Positions 1 to 13,749 of a stretch of DNA of 64,000 nucleotides are shown one piece after another. How positions within the stretch are numbered: the stretch's first letter is position 1; each line of letters starts with the position of its first letter. This DNA is from Rhabditoides inermis (lineage: Eukaryota; Nematoda; Chromadorea; Rhabditida; Rhabditidae), in contig CAWZYM010000148.1 of the NCBI GenBank assembly GCA_963966185.1, positions 173,501 to 237,500 on the forward strand. Reading direction: 5' to 3'. The notes beneath the pieces are model-generated. The model saw only the letters and a list, made by a program, of their open reading frames with translations, did not search any database and was not told the DNA's origin. A program made the translations under genes and the position numbers.

Positions 1-3000
1 TAAAGCGTTCAAACCACTCACTATTTTTCACGCTTTCTCAGAATGTTTGCAGTTCTTGTGCACTATGATTCACATTCGATCGCAGACTTTTCTCGTTTTC
101 TGCGAAGGCGTATTTGGTTGCCCGTATTTGTACAAGTGATCTGCAAGAAACCCCAGCCATGAATTCATTTTGCGACTCTCTCCATTCGACAATAGTTGTG
201 TGTTGTGAGCACTACACACATAATATCGCTGTCTACTATTTGTGTTTGTTTACTTGTTTGCCGTCTACCCAAGGTGTGTAATAAAAAGACAAGTGGCTTG
301 CATGAATATATCTGTTATGTAGCTATATAGCGGGAGTAGCAAGTGAAATTTCGCGTGTAAGAAACCGCTTCTTTTTCGCGTCACGTGTGCACATACCGGT
401 ATTTTACGGTCACCCACACGTCGAATTCAGCCCGTTTCCAGTCTAACCAGCCCACTAATATGCAGTAAAACGTATACGTATATCTGTTATTGTCTATTGG
501 CATCGTGGGTGGTCCGCTCCCTTTCGCGCACTTTTTCAATGCAGTAAATGCGCAGCTGTCCTCAGTATTGGTCACTTTTTGATGAATGAGCGTCTTGGTT
601 TATTCCCAGTCGCCTAGGAGTATGTCCATAAACAAACGTGGTTCGTCTGCGCTCTCTCGGGTGTGCTTACTCTCTCATGTTCTCTAGCCTGGAACTGTAC
701 ATGTTGTGCATCTCTCATTTGGCTCGCGCCTCGCAGCTGCGTGTACGAAAAGATTCCATTCACTCATTTCGTCTACTATTTACCGTAGGCAAATAGCGGC
801 TGTTTGTTCGATGAAATGCATTCTCTCCAAAATAGTGCGGCCTGCTGCTCTTGAGAGGGCGGTCAGTGTGTTTGATAGTGATCTGATGAGTGAGTGTGTC
901 TCGCCACCCTGCCTCCTCTCTCTCCTACACACTATTTCCGGTGTCTCACTGCACCCTGACCGATTATCGATCGGCGGGAGGCGAGAGAAGAGAGAGAGAG
1001 AGGAGACGGGATCATCTGTCTTCCCCCTCCTCTCTCACCTTTACCTCACAACCTTGAGAATGTACCAGCCTATTGTTAGTCTGCCTGTCCGCGCATGTGT
1101 ATTCTATTGATCGTGTTCTGCTCGTTTTCCCGCGTAAAGTGTGATCTAGCATGTAATTCGATGTGGTGATGCGGTGAGTCATGCCGATAGAATTGAAAAG
1201 GGAAATTGCGCGGCGGCTCGCTTTCGAAACAGCCTTCCGTGACTGGTCAGAAGCCATTCTCTCCCATATCTCTGTGAGCAATCGTTGTTTACAAGAAGTG
1301 ACTATATTCTCGCTAGCGTGAGTATACAGTTATCGGTGGCACAATCGTTCTCGCTGTCTCGCTCACTACTCACTACCCGTTTTCGTGCTCGCATCGATTG
1401 TGAATTGGGGTGTGTCCACTTATGGTCGGTCCGGTGTCTATGGCAGCCTAGGCAGACTGGACATGCCCTCTGCTTTTTCTCGCCTCCTGCCTCAGCCCGC
1501 AAGGCGTCTTTTTCATCCGCGCAATATATGGCCTTTCTAGAAACGCGTCATCTAACGGTGAATCACATTGCTCTTCGTTCATTCGCGTATTTCTAAAATC
1601 CAACTAATTTCAAATGATGTTTTCCATCGCCTACTCAAAAAAATCGTTCTGCTGATTGAGTGTTGCACGAAACTGCACAATCGCTGTTGATCAATATTTG
1701 GCGGGATACTCAGTCGTTGCTCCTCGATTTTTTTTGATTTCCTTATTTTTGTCGATGTTTTCGCGTTTGTTTGATTAGTATTCGGATTGCAGAATGCGTG
1801 GTTGTGAGATAGATGAGAAATCAATAGTGTGCGCTATAGGGTGAGCAAGAATAGGCGGGGGAGAGGGGTGAATTGGACGACACGAGACCCGTGGTGCGTG
1901 GTGTGGTCATTCTCATTCATTCATGTGCTCTCCATTGCTGCAACGAGCGAAACGCAATATATGCGCCGTCGTTGTCCGTTTCACACTCGCCTCACGCGTC
2001 TCTAGCCATGCTCTTCCATTTTCAAAGTGTTTGCAGTCGGCTTATTGCAGAGCCGCGATCGACGAAGAATCGGTTCGTTGGTTTTCACCATGGTTCTCCC
2101 TTTACTTATTTTGTGCATTTCTATTTGTTGCCCATTTTACTTCATTTTACTGACTCACAGTCTGCGCTTCGCGAAACGGACCTGCAAATTCGCTCGTGCT
2201 GGGCCAAGGCTCTCTCCGCTTTTTCCCTCCACTCCCCCATTCGATGTCCATTCCGTGTTCGCATTGAATGATTCACGCATTAGTGTTCCTCTCCCCCTCT
2301 CTCTCCCACTGTTGTTCTCCCGTAATGAGTGTGTCGCTCCGTCGCCGCGTCTTTTTTTCCTGGCGAAGACGCGCGCTTTATTCGGATTACATGTCTCTTA
2401 CCACTCTCTGCTCGTTGTTTGTCGACAGTCTTTCCGAACACCGGCTCCCATCGTCGAGGCAACTGTGTTGTTCGCACATGACGCGTGTATCCTCGATCGG
2501 CTCTCGAGTGGCGGCGGACCATTTCATCGCCCACTGTAGTACTCTGTCTACGTGTTCATTTTACATGACACATGACTGACAAGTGTCCCCTGCGGCGGGT
2601 CTGTTGACACCGATTCACTCAATTGGCCCTTCCTTCCTTCCCACCTTCCAAATCTCTCTCTCACTCCCGATTTTGGATCGACACACGCATTCATAGTTAC
2701 GACGTGTCCGTTTTACGATAGCCGCATCCCACACTCTCTTACCGCAAATTGGCTCGGATTTCATATTTCATGTGCTCGCGCGAATACAATAGCCTGTATT
2801 TGCGGTGTGCGTTCGTGTCTCATCAACCGCTTTGCTCTGCCTCACCCTTTCCACTAACTCGTGATCTGTGAATGAATAGTGGAACTGTACTGTGTCTTCC
2901 GTCTTCTCCAACAAAATTAACCGCCGCCCTCGAGTACTCGAGTCGTTTATCGTCGCGTTCCGTGTCCCCTTTACGGATATATTGATTCACATGATTTGCA

Positions 3001-3054
3001 GGTATCGATTGTGTGCGGCGGGAGTTTGAATCGAGTTTTCGTACTGCTCGAACC
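1..3054. other. upstream region without recognisable gene
   Basis: No open frame here shows splice-linked coding structure or family resemblance; the open frames are pyrimidine-rich and low in complexity. The region is rich in CT/TC stretches and short TGTTTAC-type words. It most likely holds promoter, outron or 5' untranslated sequence of the TOCA gene that starts at 3055, but I see no specific TATA box that I would defend. Confidence 0.5.
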
Positions 3055-6000
3055 ATGGCTGCCGACTGTGCACCTCCGGTCGCGCACTGGGGCGATCTAT
3101 GGGTGCGTTTTCTTTATAATTGTTTTATTATATTAAACACTCCACTATGTTACTGTTGTTATTGGCTTTCCTTTGCGCGGTCACTTGGGTGTTGTTGTGT
3201 TGTTGCATATTTTTGCGCGATAGTGTTATCAGTGGAAGAGATACCGATACAGGGTACACGCCTACACCTATACTCGCTAGCGCACACCGGTTTATTGATA
3301 GTGAGAGTGTCGCAGAGGGGCTAAAAACGTAAACCCCCATCGTACGCACACAAATGTGATGGGAGTGAGTGAACATGCACATGAACAAGAGTTCAATTTT
3401 GATATAATTCAAGAGGTGTGAGATGAACAAGAAACGAGAATTGTGGAATTGTTCGCCTTCTTTGTCTCTCCCTGGACTCGTTTGAGTGTCAGTCAGCGAT
3501 AATCGATGGTTATGAAAGTGCAATACAAGATCAAGATAACACCTCTCAGTCAGAAGGTTGTTGTGTTGTCGTGCTGACGCATGTATGCAGATTGTATTGG
3601 TAGGGATTACTGTACGCTGGTACACAACAACATATATCTGTTGTTTTGTTGATAGTGCGGATATGCACCATGTGGTCTGATTCTTTCTCATTTCTCTCTC
3701 TCTCTCTCGCGTTCTCTCTCTTTTTTCTCCATCTTTTCATGAGTGTTGTTTTGGGTGTTCTTGATTGTGGGAGAGTGACCATACTGCGTGTGGTCACTGG
3801 AGGGTGTATTCGATTAGTCTCTATGTGACACCCTCGCCTCGCGTCTCTCTCTCTCTCCTCCCCCTCTCTCTCACTGCTCACTGCCCGCCCAGTGAGCGGC
3901 TCCCTCCCCCTCTCTCTCCTCTCCCCTCTCTCACCCCCACCCTCCTCTCGCTGCTATGCGCCGCGTGGCTCGACCTGATTATTGATTAATTGATTGGATG
4001 CTGCTACCTGAACAGGGCATGGCTGCCAGTGAGCGAAGCACTTCGACTCTCAAGTTGAGTGTGCTCGATTTATTCCAAACCGCGCGGGTCGCCACTCCCT
4101 CCACGTCCCAGAACGAAGACTACTACAAGGCTATCAGCCACAACTGGAAGGTCATTTTGTTATTGTATTATTTCATTTTGTATTGGTGTTATTGATTTTG
4201 CCGTATCTGGATGCGTGTCGTTGACGTGGTATGAATGGGTTGTCGGCCGCTGCGCGTCTTGTGAGAATCTCGCGCGCTCGTCTATCATTCTCGTTGTGAG
4301 CTGCATAGAATGTCGATTTCCGGCGCGAGAGAGTGAAGTGTAGTGAGCTTCGTTTGGTGAGGCGAGGCGAGGTTTCGCAATGTGTCCATTCCAGATTGTG
4401 AAAGTAGCGTAGTACAGTTATGATACGACTACTTCCCGAGTTTCTATGAATTGTGAATGTGTGGACGCGCGCGCTTTGTGAAATTGGCTGCAGTTTAACA
4501 AACACACACTCTGGAGTGAGTGAGTGTCTTCTGGCTTCTCTCGATACAACATGCTGTCTTCATGACTCCGTTCGACTTGCAAATGCGCGGCAGCTGTTGC
4601 GTGCCGGGAGTAGCCGGGGCGAGTTTACGCGAGAAGCGAGTGAAATCCGCACTCTTGCGGTTTTTGCGATGGCTGCGCAGCCAAGCGCAGTGTACTGCGA
4701 GCCTCTCTCCTTTTTCCTGTAAGACGGATAGAGAGGGGTTGACCGCGTTTCGGTTGTATAGGGACAGTGAGGGTGGTGGTCAGCGTGTGTTGTATTCATA
4801 TGTTTGAGGGGGAGACGAGAGGGAAGAGATGGGAGGAAGCGCGGGGGTGCGCGGGCCGCCGGGGCGATAAGAAGATTATGCATGTTGTTACACGGGGTAG
4901 CGAGTGTGTGCTCTCTGGTTGGAGAGTGTGCACTTTTATGGGGTTGTATAGTTGATACTTATCTGACTGAGCTACTGAGCAACACGTCCGATTGATTTCC
5001 ATGGCATATTGGAAAGGGAAGTGTGGAAGAGGAAGGAGGAAATGTGGTCTGGATGCGTTGAGTGACATTGGTCGCTCGTCCAGTAGTGTGCAGTCCATTC
5101 TCCCTGGGGGTTCCCCCCTCGGAAATGTTTCCAATGTGTCTTCTCGTCATAGTGGAAACAGGGACACTGTCCGCGCAGTGTTTGCATTTCTTTTGATAAT
5201 CGCCGCTCGCCCGCCGATTTCTTTGATTTGTCCTCAGGGGATGGCGACACTGGTGAATGGAGACTGCATAATATGTGGAGGTTAGCAGCTGAAGCATAAT
5301 CGATTTCTTGCGTGTTCCACAGGGGGGGGGGGGTAATTAGATGGGGGCAGGCAGTGCGCGATTTGTGCGAATGACATGGTGCCAGCTGGCAGATCCACCA
5401 TCAATGACAGCCGGATATCGATCGTTATTTATGTGACGTGAGAGGGATTAGGATTATGCTGATTGTGCGAGGTATCGATTGGAGTGAGTGTGAGTGGCGG
5501 ATGGATGGATGGCTGGTTGGCTGGCGGGCTTTGATGATTGTTGACTGCCGCTGACGCATTCGCATAGCATGCGCATGAAAGCGATGCGTAATGCTGTGAG
5601 ACAGCTTGTGTGACGGTTTGAAAGGTCGCCTCGCCTGGATGGGGATTTGTGATTCAGGGAACTGGTGATTCGAATTGGATTGTTGGATCATACTGTGAAT
5701 GATTTTTTTCTGGTTATCGATGAGCAAGACAATACAGAGATGTGGCATTATATGAGGATGAGAAATGCATTTCTGTCGTACTTCTGGGTTTAAATACAAA
5801 TCGTCATATCTGTAGAGATGGTTCCCCATCGGTAAAAGAGGGAAGTAGGTGATGGAATGGAAGAGGGAAAGGGAGAGAAAGAGAGAGTGCAGCGGTAACC
5901 GAATCCTTTGATACTCGCTGTGCGGGTCTTGCATGGCTGCGTTTATCCGCTCTGCCCTCTTTCCATATGCGGTTTCGCATCCGATACTGTTCACACTGCG

Positions 6001-9000
6001 CTGAATGGTAGATGATCTATTCTGTATGTTACGTTCCCGCCGCGTGAATTCCCCTACTTTGTAGTAGTGTGAGAGCCGTTTCCGATCCCGACTGTCGGTG
6101 GTTGTATACGTCAGTTGCTATAGTTCGCCGAGGTATCGTTGCCTTTCCCGCTAGGGCGCTCTCGAGAGGCTTCGAGTGTCTCCTCTTTTTTTCTTCTGCT
6201 CACTCATTGAGTGATGTGGTCTTTCAGTCGTTCTGTTCTGTAGCGATAGCCACACCCCGCTCCCACTCATTCTTATCGTACAAATCTATCGAGGAACGTG
6301 ATAATGCTAATGTAAAGATTGCTCTTCCTCCCTCTATCTCTTCCTCCTCACAGGAACCGGAAATAGTACAACTTACGAGTTTTGTATGAGATCGCATAGC
6401 AGCACTGTCGATTGCATTCATCGAATAGAGAAGGAGGAGTAGAGATTGTCCAGAACACTGGATCGCTCGCTTCTTTCTCAAGCTTGATCCTCTGTATTCT
6501 TACAGTTACTCCTTTTCTTGGTATCCCTTTCGCGATCGCGAGTTTTGTGTGGAGTTTGTGTGGGTTCTTTCTCGGGACTCTCGAGTAGGAGAATTCTTGA
6601 CGCACACTCTCGATGATTCTTCATCGTGGTGGAACATAACACTCTCTTCCGGATGTCGTCCTCGTAATGAATTGTCGTTGTCTCTGTCAGTTGTCGCTAT
6701 CACGCTATGCAGTATGCCTTATCCTGATGATCCGTGCCCTCCCAGCAGTGAGTGTGAGTGTCAGCTATGCGATGAGTGCCATGTGTCTTCTGGATGGGCG
6801 CGGTCTGGGAGTGGCTGTGAAACACGTGTATGCGTGGCTGTGGCCCGACTGGGACGAGTTGACTGACGAGCAACGACGCGCCATAGCATATGTGGTGAGA
6901 CAGAGGAGTAAGAACACTGTACTGTACTTTGCTGTGGTGGCAGAGTACTGTTTTGAATACTTGCACTGTTTACTTTCTGTTTGAGACAGAGATGGGAAAG
7001 TGCGGTTTGCACTGGCGGCTTTTGTGTTTGCGTTTGAGCGTGAGGATTATATCAGGAGTTGTGGTCGCGCAAGAGGGAAAAGGAACACACACAGAGATAA
7101 AAAAGAGAGGGAGAGAGACAGAGAGATAAAAGAAGTGAGAGAGAGAGAAGCCAAAGATGGTAGTTGGGCGATGGGCGACTAATTTCTTGTTTGTTTCAGG
7201 ATCAAACGGATGCAGTTGCACAGCACACCAACAAGGGCATCGACTTTCTAGAGAGGTGGGTGAAACGGTTCACATGATATGGGTTGGTTCATGACATCTT
7301 ACATTGATATCAAAAACTTTACGAGAGAAATTCGAAGAAAAAACAAACCGTCACCTCAGAAATGTATCAAGTTGCACTTTGCGTGTTGTACTTTGTTCGA
7401 ATGTGTGTTAGCAATAGCAATAGTAAAGATGTTTGAGTTCGTGTAATGATGATCAAGTATCAAGTGAGAGAGAAGATACTCCTTCCAGGTTCGGTTCGTT
7501 TGCGAAGGAGCGCGCGGCCATCGAAGACGAGTACGCCGCCAAACTCAGGTACGGAGTTTTTCTTCCAGTTTGAGGAGTTTTCGATGAAGTATTTCATGAA
7601 ACTATGTATATATTCTGTCTATTATATTCTTATGTTTGTCCTTGTCCAGGGCGCTTGCGAAGAAGAACTTCGGGAAGAAGAAGGAGGACGAGGAGGCTGC
7701 CAAGACGTTCACATACGTCAGGTGCGGAATGATTGATTGAATTTCACTTGATTGATTTTACTGAATATGAACAGTTGAATTTCAATCTTACTATCCATTA
7801 TCTTTCAAAAGTACTTCCAAGTAAAAGTAGTTGGTTTGTACCGTTGTCTCAGTTGAGCAAAAGGACTGACATGTTTTCAATGGAGACATGTGCCAACAGG
7901 CTCTCTCTCGCATACCAGTGCAAAGCGGCCATATTATAATGAACGCGTTTACGAAGTTATGCAGTTATTATCTAAAAGCACAACTTCTGTTGTAACATAA
8001 CACGTCGAATAATGCTGAGAGCCTGTTTGCACATGTCTCCATTGAAAACATGTCAGTCCTTTTGCTCAACTGAGACAACGGTACAAACCAACTACTTTTA
8101 CTTGGAAGTACTTTTGAAAGATAATATCTGTCCTTTTCTTAAGTTTTGTTTCACAAAATTACATTTTCATACACGTTCGCGATTCGCTGCGAGGACCGAC
8201 GCGCACCCGCTATTCGCCTATCTCTCTCTCTCTCACTCACACACAGAGGGGGCGGGGCGAAAGCGATTGTCCGACGCCCGCCCGACACCAATCTCAATCC
8301 GCACTCGAATGCGGACTCTCCGTATCTCGCTTCAAATTCAATCAAACTCAATACAACTTTCTATAACTCTATCGAATAGAGATGTGAATGCAATGTAACA
8401 GTGGAAATCACTTCAAAATGAGGAAAAGTGCTTCATCCGGGAAAAGTCGTTTTTGAGCATTCTAGCGCGCGGGGACATCCAGTACAAACGAGAGGGCGCT
8501 GGCGCGCCCTCTCTAATGCGAATCAGATGAGGAATTTCTGACTCTGTTTGAACTGTACTTGTTCAGGTCGTTTGCGACGTTGCTCAAAGAGCTGGAAAGT
8601 CTGGCGGGGCAACATGAGGTGAGTGATGAGACGAGGGGAAGCGATAAGTATGTGGCTATAGGAATGAGAGGGGACTATTGGAATGGCGTAGGAATGATGT
8701 TGTATGTGTTGTTTTCAGGTGATTGGCGAGCGCATCCGGAAGGACGTGCTCCCATTCGTGGCTCAGAAGGCCACCCAACACAAGGCAACCAGGAAACAGC
8801 ACCTGGGAGACCTCACGGTACGCAGCTTGTTCAGTTACTGTGACATTGTTGCGTAAACTATTAGAATATGCTAGCGAAACGGACGGAGATTAACCGATAA
8901 CCGTATTCAATTCATACTCAATACTCATATTACTTACATATTACTTATTTCATACTCATATTACTTACGGTAATATCAAACACGATAACTCAATCATTCT

Positions 9001-12000
9001 TCAGGCGATCCACCAGACGCTGAACCAGCAGATTGAGAACATGTTCAAGCACCACAAACACTACGCGTGAGTCACGAGTATTGATTGATTATTAATTGGG
9101 TGCTGATCAATTTATTATTTTGTAAATTTCTGTTAGTTGTAGTTGGTAATCAAGCTTTTTCGAGAAGAGTACCTTGAACCTTATCTGTTTTCAGCAAGTC
9201 GTTCAAGGAGGCTGAGTCTTCGTTCCTCAAATACAGCAAGGCTGAGAAGAACATGGAGATCAGCCGACTCGACCTGGAGAAGGCACGGACGAACAGCCAG
9301 GTGAGGGAGAGAAGGAGAGAGGAAAAGTGAGTGAGAGAGAGAGGGATTAAGAAATAAATTCCAACTTCTAATTATGATTTGTGTAATTTCTGAGATTCTG
9401 TTTTAGACATGAAGCATAGTTTGCGCGGATTTAAGCAAACTTGATATCGGTGTAATTACTTTCGGGTATGTGTATGGTAAGCAAAAGTGTGAGCGGGAAT
9501 GGGCGTGTCCAGAGAGGGCGGAGCTGACTGTTTCGGTTTGAGATGCGCAACCAGATGTCGGAGGACGCGAAGCATCAGTACGCGGCTGCACTCCAACTCG
9601 CAAACGACGCACAGCACATGCACTACGAACAGCAGCTGCCCGCCGTGCTAGACAGAATGAGGGTGAGCGGGGGTACGGTACTTGGAATTCAGAGGGGTGC
9701 GGTAAAGGTTAGAGAAGTACATACTGATGGTATTTCACAAGTGTATATGTGTGTTGTTGTCAGCAAATGGACGAGGAGCGTATCCGGGACACGCAGGATG
9801 CGATGGCGAAGACAGTGGCCATCGAGAGAGAGGTGCAGATCATTGTCAACAGGTACGGAGGGGGGAGGGGAGGAGGGAAGGGGACACTGCTTGATTTTGG
9901 TCGATATGTGGGATGCCGTAGAAATGGGAGATGAACGCTATATGAAGGTATACATTGATGCGATTAGATGACTCTGATTTCTATGAGTTAGTGGGGAGAA
10001 CGAAACATATCTTTGATGATATTATTTCGATGTGATGGGTGAATGAGTTTCGATACGACGTGGATCAGTGGGTCTTAGTCGACGCAGACAATGAGTGGAT
10101 CGAAGAAGTGGGATATCTTCTTTAAAGAAAGAGATTTTCAGTCGAAGTTGATAATGAGTATGTGTAGATGTAAGGAGTGTGATGATGTGATGATGTGTAT
10201 TGTGTTGTAGATGTCACGACGACATGCAGCGGGCGATCGCACTCACCAACCCCGCCCACGACACGGCAGTCGTGGTGGAGCAGTTCAGGTACGGGGGGGG
10301 GGGGAGGAGGGGGGGCGGTTAGGAAAAGTGTGACGAGTAGCTGCTGAGCATTGTAGTTTTGGCTCGTGAGAGAAAATTGTTGCACGTATGCGCGTTGAGC
10401 GAGAGACTGTTTAGGGGTAGAAACAAGCGTTTTATAAAATAAAAGATTCGCATGCATGCATTGATGGAAAGCGCTATCTGTTGCCTTATGTTGGCTGTTT
10501 GAAACGTATTCGTTGACGTTTTCAATTCTGTAGGAGATTAAAGTTGACCATTTACAAAACGATTCGATGAAACGTAATTCTAATTTCTCTCATCAGTCAG
10601 ATAAGCGAGAAGTTATTGGAATATCTCATACTGGTTCTATCAGCGAGTGATTGCTGTGTGACATTCGATGTTAAAGAATACATTACGAAGATTTTGATTC
10701 ACTTTGCTAGAATGTGTTTGTGTTGCAGGACAGGCTACAAGCCCCCGCAGCCGTTCCCATTCGAGGACCTCGGATCTGCGGAGAACATCCTCCATGCCAA
10801 TGGAGACGGGGTCGACGGAACCATCAAGGTGGGAGTGGGCTTCCAGATATTTATGAAATGAACTGTCTATCCTATTTATTGAAGTTGTTAATGTTTTGTT
10901 TGAAATCGAACTTGAGTCTTGAGTGTAGACAATCTCGAGTCAGGTTTTTATTGTGAAAACGTGTTTTTGCCGACAACTTTGCCGATGATCTCGAGTAATG
11001 GAGGAAAGACGTAAAATGCAGGAAGGAAGAGTAGAGTAGCACTTGACATTTCGAGGTTGCGTTATGTTAGTTTTTTTGGTCAGTGCTCGTACTCGTACAA
11101 TTGTTGCATAGGATATGTTGTTGTGAACGATATTTATCGTATATTTGTATGACTTGTCTGATTTCAGCGCAGCACTCTTCCCTCGAGGCCAAAGGACCCG
11201 AAGGTAGCCCGGAAACAGAGCATGCACCACAAGCTGTTCGGAGGAGGCGGCAAGGATAAGGCGAGTATCACTCTCACCATCTCCTTTACTTTTTTAATCG
11301 TTTTCTCGTCGATTCAGCAGGAAGAAGTGTTGAGAATAAGAATGCGAATGAGAAGGGTGGTGGTAAGTTTGTATAGGCGTTTTTCAATGGCTTGGATGAA
11401 AATTATATAAGTTATCAGTATCTCTGCAGAGTTCTTCGGAGGGCGAGTACGGTTCCCTTCCGCCGCAGCAGCGCATCCGCCGCCTGCAGCAGAGGATCGG
11501 GGAACTGCAGAAGGAACTCGACAAGAATGTGCAGGCACGGGACGGGGTCGCCAAGATGCAACAGGTACACAGGGGGATTCGAAGGATGCATTCTTGGCTC
11601 AGGTAGTGTAGATGCAAGTAATTCAAGAACGGAGTTGTAAAAAATCCAGATTCAGGTGGGCAGACGAGATTCACAAGAGTCAGGTCAAATACTTATTGCT
11701 GTTAGAATGGCGTTGTTCATGTGCTTTGTGGATGAAACGTAGTTTGACTAGTCAGAGGTGGAGTGATGAATATGAAACCGATCAATGAGGATGGAATAAC
11801 ACTGTGAAATTGCCGTTCGAAACCCGTGGATTATTCGGTTGGTTACTCTTTAAAAATGAGCGTAAGTAGTGCAGACTGGAGAGGGGTTGAATGATATTCG
11901 AAATATTCCCGCAACAAACCGTAGTCGCCATTATGACGGGTCTATGCGTCATTTGGGTTGGGCAGATTATTAGTGAAATTTAGGCGTAGGGTATAGGTGA

Positions 12001-13749
12001 TGCATATCATGAAGGCATAATGACATTAACAAAATGAATCAGTTGCGCGCGTAATGTTAGAGTGGAACATATTTGAAACAATATAGCAATTTTGTATTGT
12101 TTTCAGGTGTACAAGGACAATCCGAAGCTGGGATCGGCGTCGGACTGCGAACAGCAGCTGGGCGGATACCAGAAGGTGGGCGGATCGAAAGGGGCGGGGC
12201 TTATCGTGTTATTTGCAGGAGATTGACCTGCTGACTCGGGAGATTGGCAAGATGCGGGTTCTGCTCGACGATGCGAACAGCCAGAACAACCTGCCCATTG
12301 GTGAGAAAGGGGAATACTATCAGATGTCCAGATGAGAACTTTCAACTGTCGTTTGGAAGGCGTTGTACTATGATGTTGTACCATTGTCTTCCTGTGACCA
12401 CCTCGCTGAATAGGGGGGGCTACCTTCACCTTCACCTTTACTGTTTACTACCTGATGTATGGAAATAGAATGAAGGAGGAATGACGTTATCCCCTTACAG
12501 GCTCTCACTCTGGCGCCGACACTCCGCCGTCCATCCGCAGCGGCGACGGCGTCATAGCAGCCCAGCCACCCAGGCTGCCCGGTAAGTGGAAGGGGGGGGG
12601 AATGTGGTCCTGCTGTATACAAGTGTTCTCGTAGCTTGTAGTTGGGAGGTTTTATGGATCTTTCGTGCTGACCGAGTGCAATATATGGATGAACTGTTGA
12701 TTTATATAGTTGGACGCTGTCGGATTGCAGCGACGAACGGCACTCACTACGGGGTGAACGGAGGGGCGTCGTCGTCTGCCGGAGGGACCAGCCAGAGGAC
12801 GAGCTACTCGGAGGATAGGTGAGAGAGAGACGGAAGAGAGGGGAGGGAGGGAGGGAGGGAGGGAGAAAAGGCACAAAGATGGAGGAGAGAGAGGGAGAGT
12901 GTATGTTCATGTGTTGCAGCCACTCTGTGTCTAGTGACGGTCGCGGCGGCAGCGGGGGCGGCACAGTGGGCGGGGCCACCAACAACAACGAGAGGAGGGA
13001 CGAGGTGCGTGGGAGGAGGGAGGGGGAAAGATGATCAAGTGACGATGTCGAGTCTGGAACTGTTTGAGTAGGCAAAGGCAACTTTGTGCTGAATCATTCA
13101 GCCTGATTCAAATGTCAAATGTCAAATGTTTATTCGGAATCGTAAAATATTCAGCCTGAATGTTGAGCGATTGAGTCATTAGTTTTCCAGGTGTACGAGG
13201 AGTGTGAGATGGTTGTGCTTGGCACGTGCAGTGCTCAGTTCGCGTACGAGGGAGGGGCGGAGGGCACGATGAACATGAAGGAGGGAGAGGAGATGCTGCT
13301 CGTTGAGAAGGTACGCAGTCACCACCAAGCATACTTTGGTCCTTGTAGACATTGTGATTTTCTGTGTATTCGACGAGGCCTTTTGGAATTGGAGACCACT
13401 GATTGGTGTTTGTTTGAATGATTGGTGAAACGTATGAGACGTAATGATATAGAACATGAAGGGTAGGAGGTGGGAGGGATGGGAGATTTGTATGAAATGA
13501 ATGGAATTGGCCATCGCGTTCGCGTTTCACTTCTATTGGAAATATGGAGTTTCGTATATGATATGTGCTTGGTGTATGTACAGAATGATGTGTTATTGAT
13601 GATTGATGAAGCGTGTTGCCTGCATGACTGACAGTGTGTCTGTGCAGGACGAGGGTGATGGTTGGACGCGGGTCCGTCGGGCTGCGGATGGAGCGGAGGG
13701 ATTCGTGCCCACCAGCTACCTCAAGTGCAAGTGGTACCCCGCAGACTGA
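3055..13749 (+). CDS. toca: TOCA/CIP4-family F-BAR adaptor protein
   Basis: Membrane-bending adaptor that links Cdc42 to WASP-driven actin assembly during endocytosis. Exons: 3055-3102, 7200-7255, 7489-7548, 7650-7721, 8567-8618, 8719-8817, 9005-9066, 9195-9300, 9543-9662, 9764-9852, 10211-10288, 10729-10828, 11168-11260, 11430-11564, 12107-12175, 12219-12300, 12501-12581, 12731-12818, 12920-13004, 13191-13310, 13648-13749; 598 residues. An F-BAR domain fills about residues 10-280 (HTNKGIDFLERFGSFAKER near its start), an HR1 coiled coil about 352-438 (QQRIRRLQQRIGELQKEL), a Gly/Ser-rich linker follows, and an SH3 domain ends the protein (GEEMLLVEKDEGDGWTRV, then GFVPTSYL). The intron after 11260 uses a GC donor. 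An alternative first exon may lie at 4019-4150. Intron 4 carries a palindromic repeat. The family call is secure; whether it is toca-1, toca-2 or a single ancestral gene cannot be told. Confidence 0.93.
4019..4150 (+). CDS. toca: alternative first (or extra internal) exon of the TOCA gene
   Basis: An ATG at 4019 opens 44 codons that end in phase 0 at a GTCATT donor, so this exon joins in frame to the 7200 exon exactly as the 3055-3102 exon does. Both candidate first exons begin Met-Ala-Ala and both end at a Trp-containing stretch (HWGDLW versus SHNWK), fitting the start of an F-BAR domain. An acceptor (CCTGAACAG) lies three bases before the ATG and is also in phase, so inclusion between exon 1 and exon 2, or trans-splicing to make a second N-terminus, are both possible. 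The donor is weaker than others in the gene. Confidence 0.5.
7797..8125. repeat. palindromic fold-back element (MITE-like) in TOCA intron 4
   Basis: Two 109-bp arms, 7797-7905 and 8017-8125, are inverted copies with one mismatch that I can see (CCAACAGG versus CAAACAGG). They flank a loop of about 110 bp. The arms contain no open frame. The structure fits a miniature inverted-repeat transposon; I could not define a convincing target-site duplication. Confidence 0.85.

Noticed and set aside
706..2579. Several frames of 100-170 codons before the TOCA gene
   Set aside because: Ser/Leu/Arg-rich readings of CT-rich DNA without conserved motifs or consistent splice phases.
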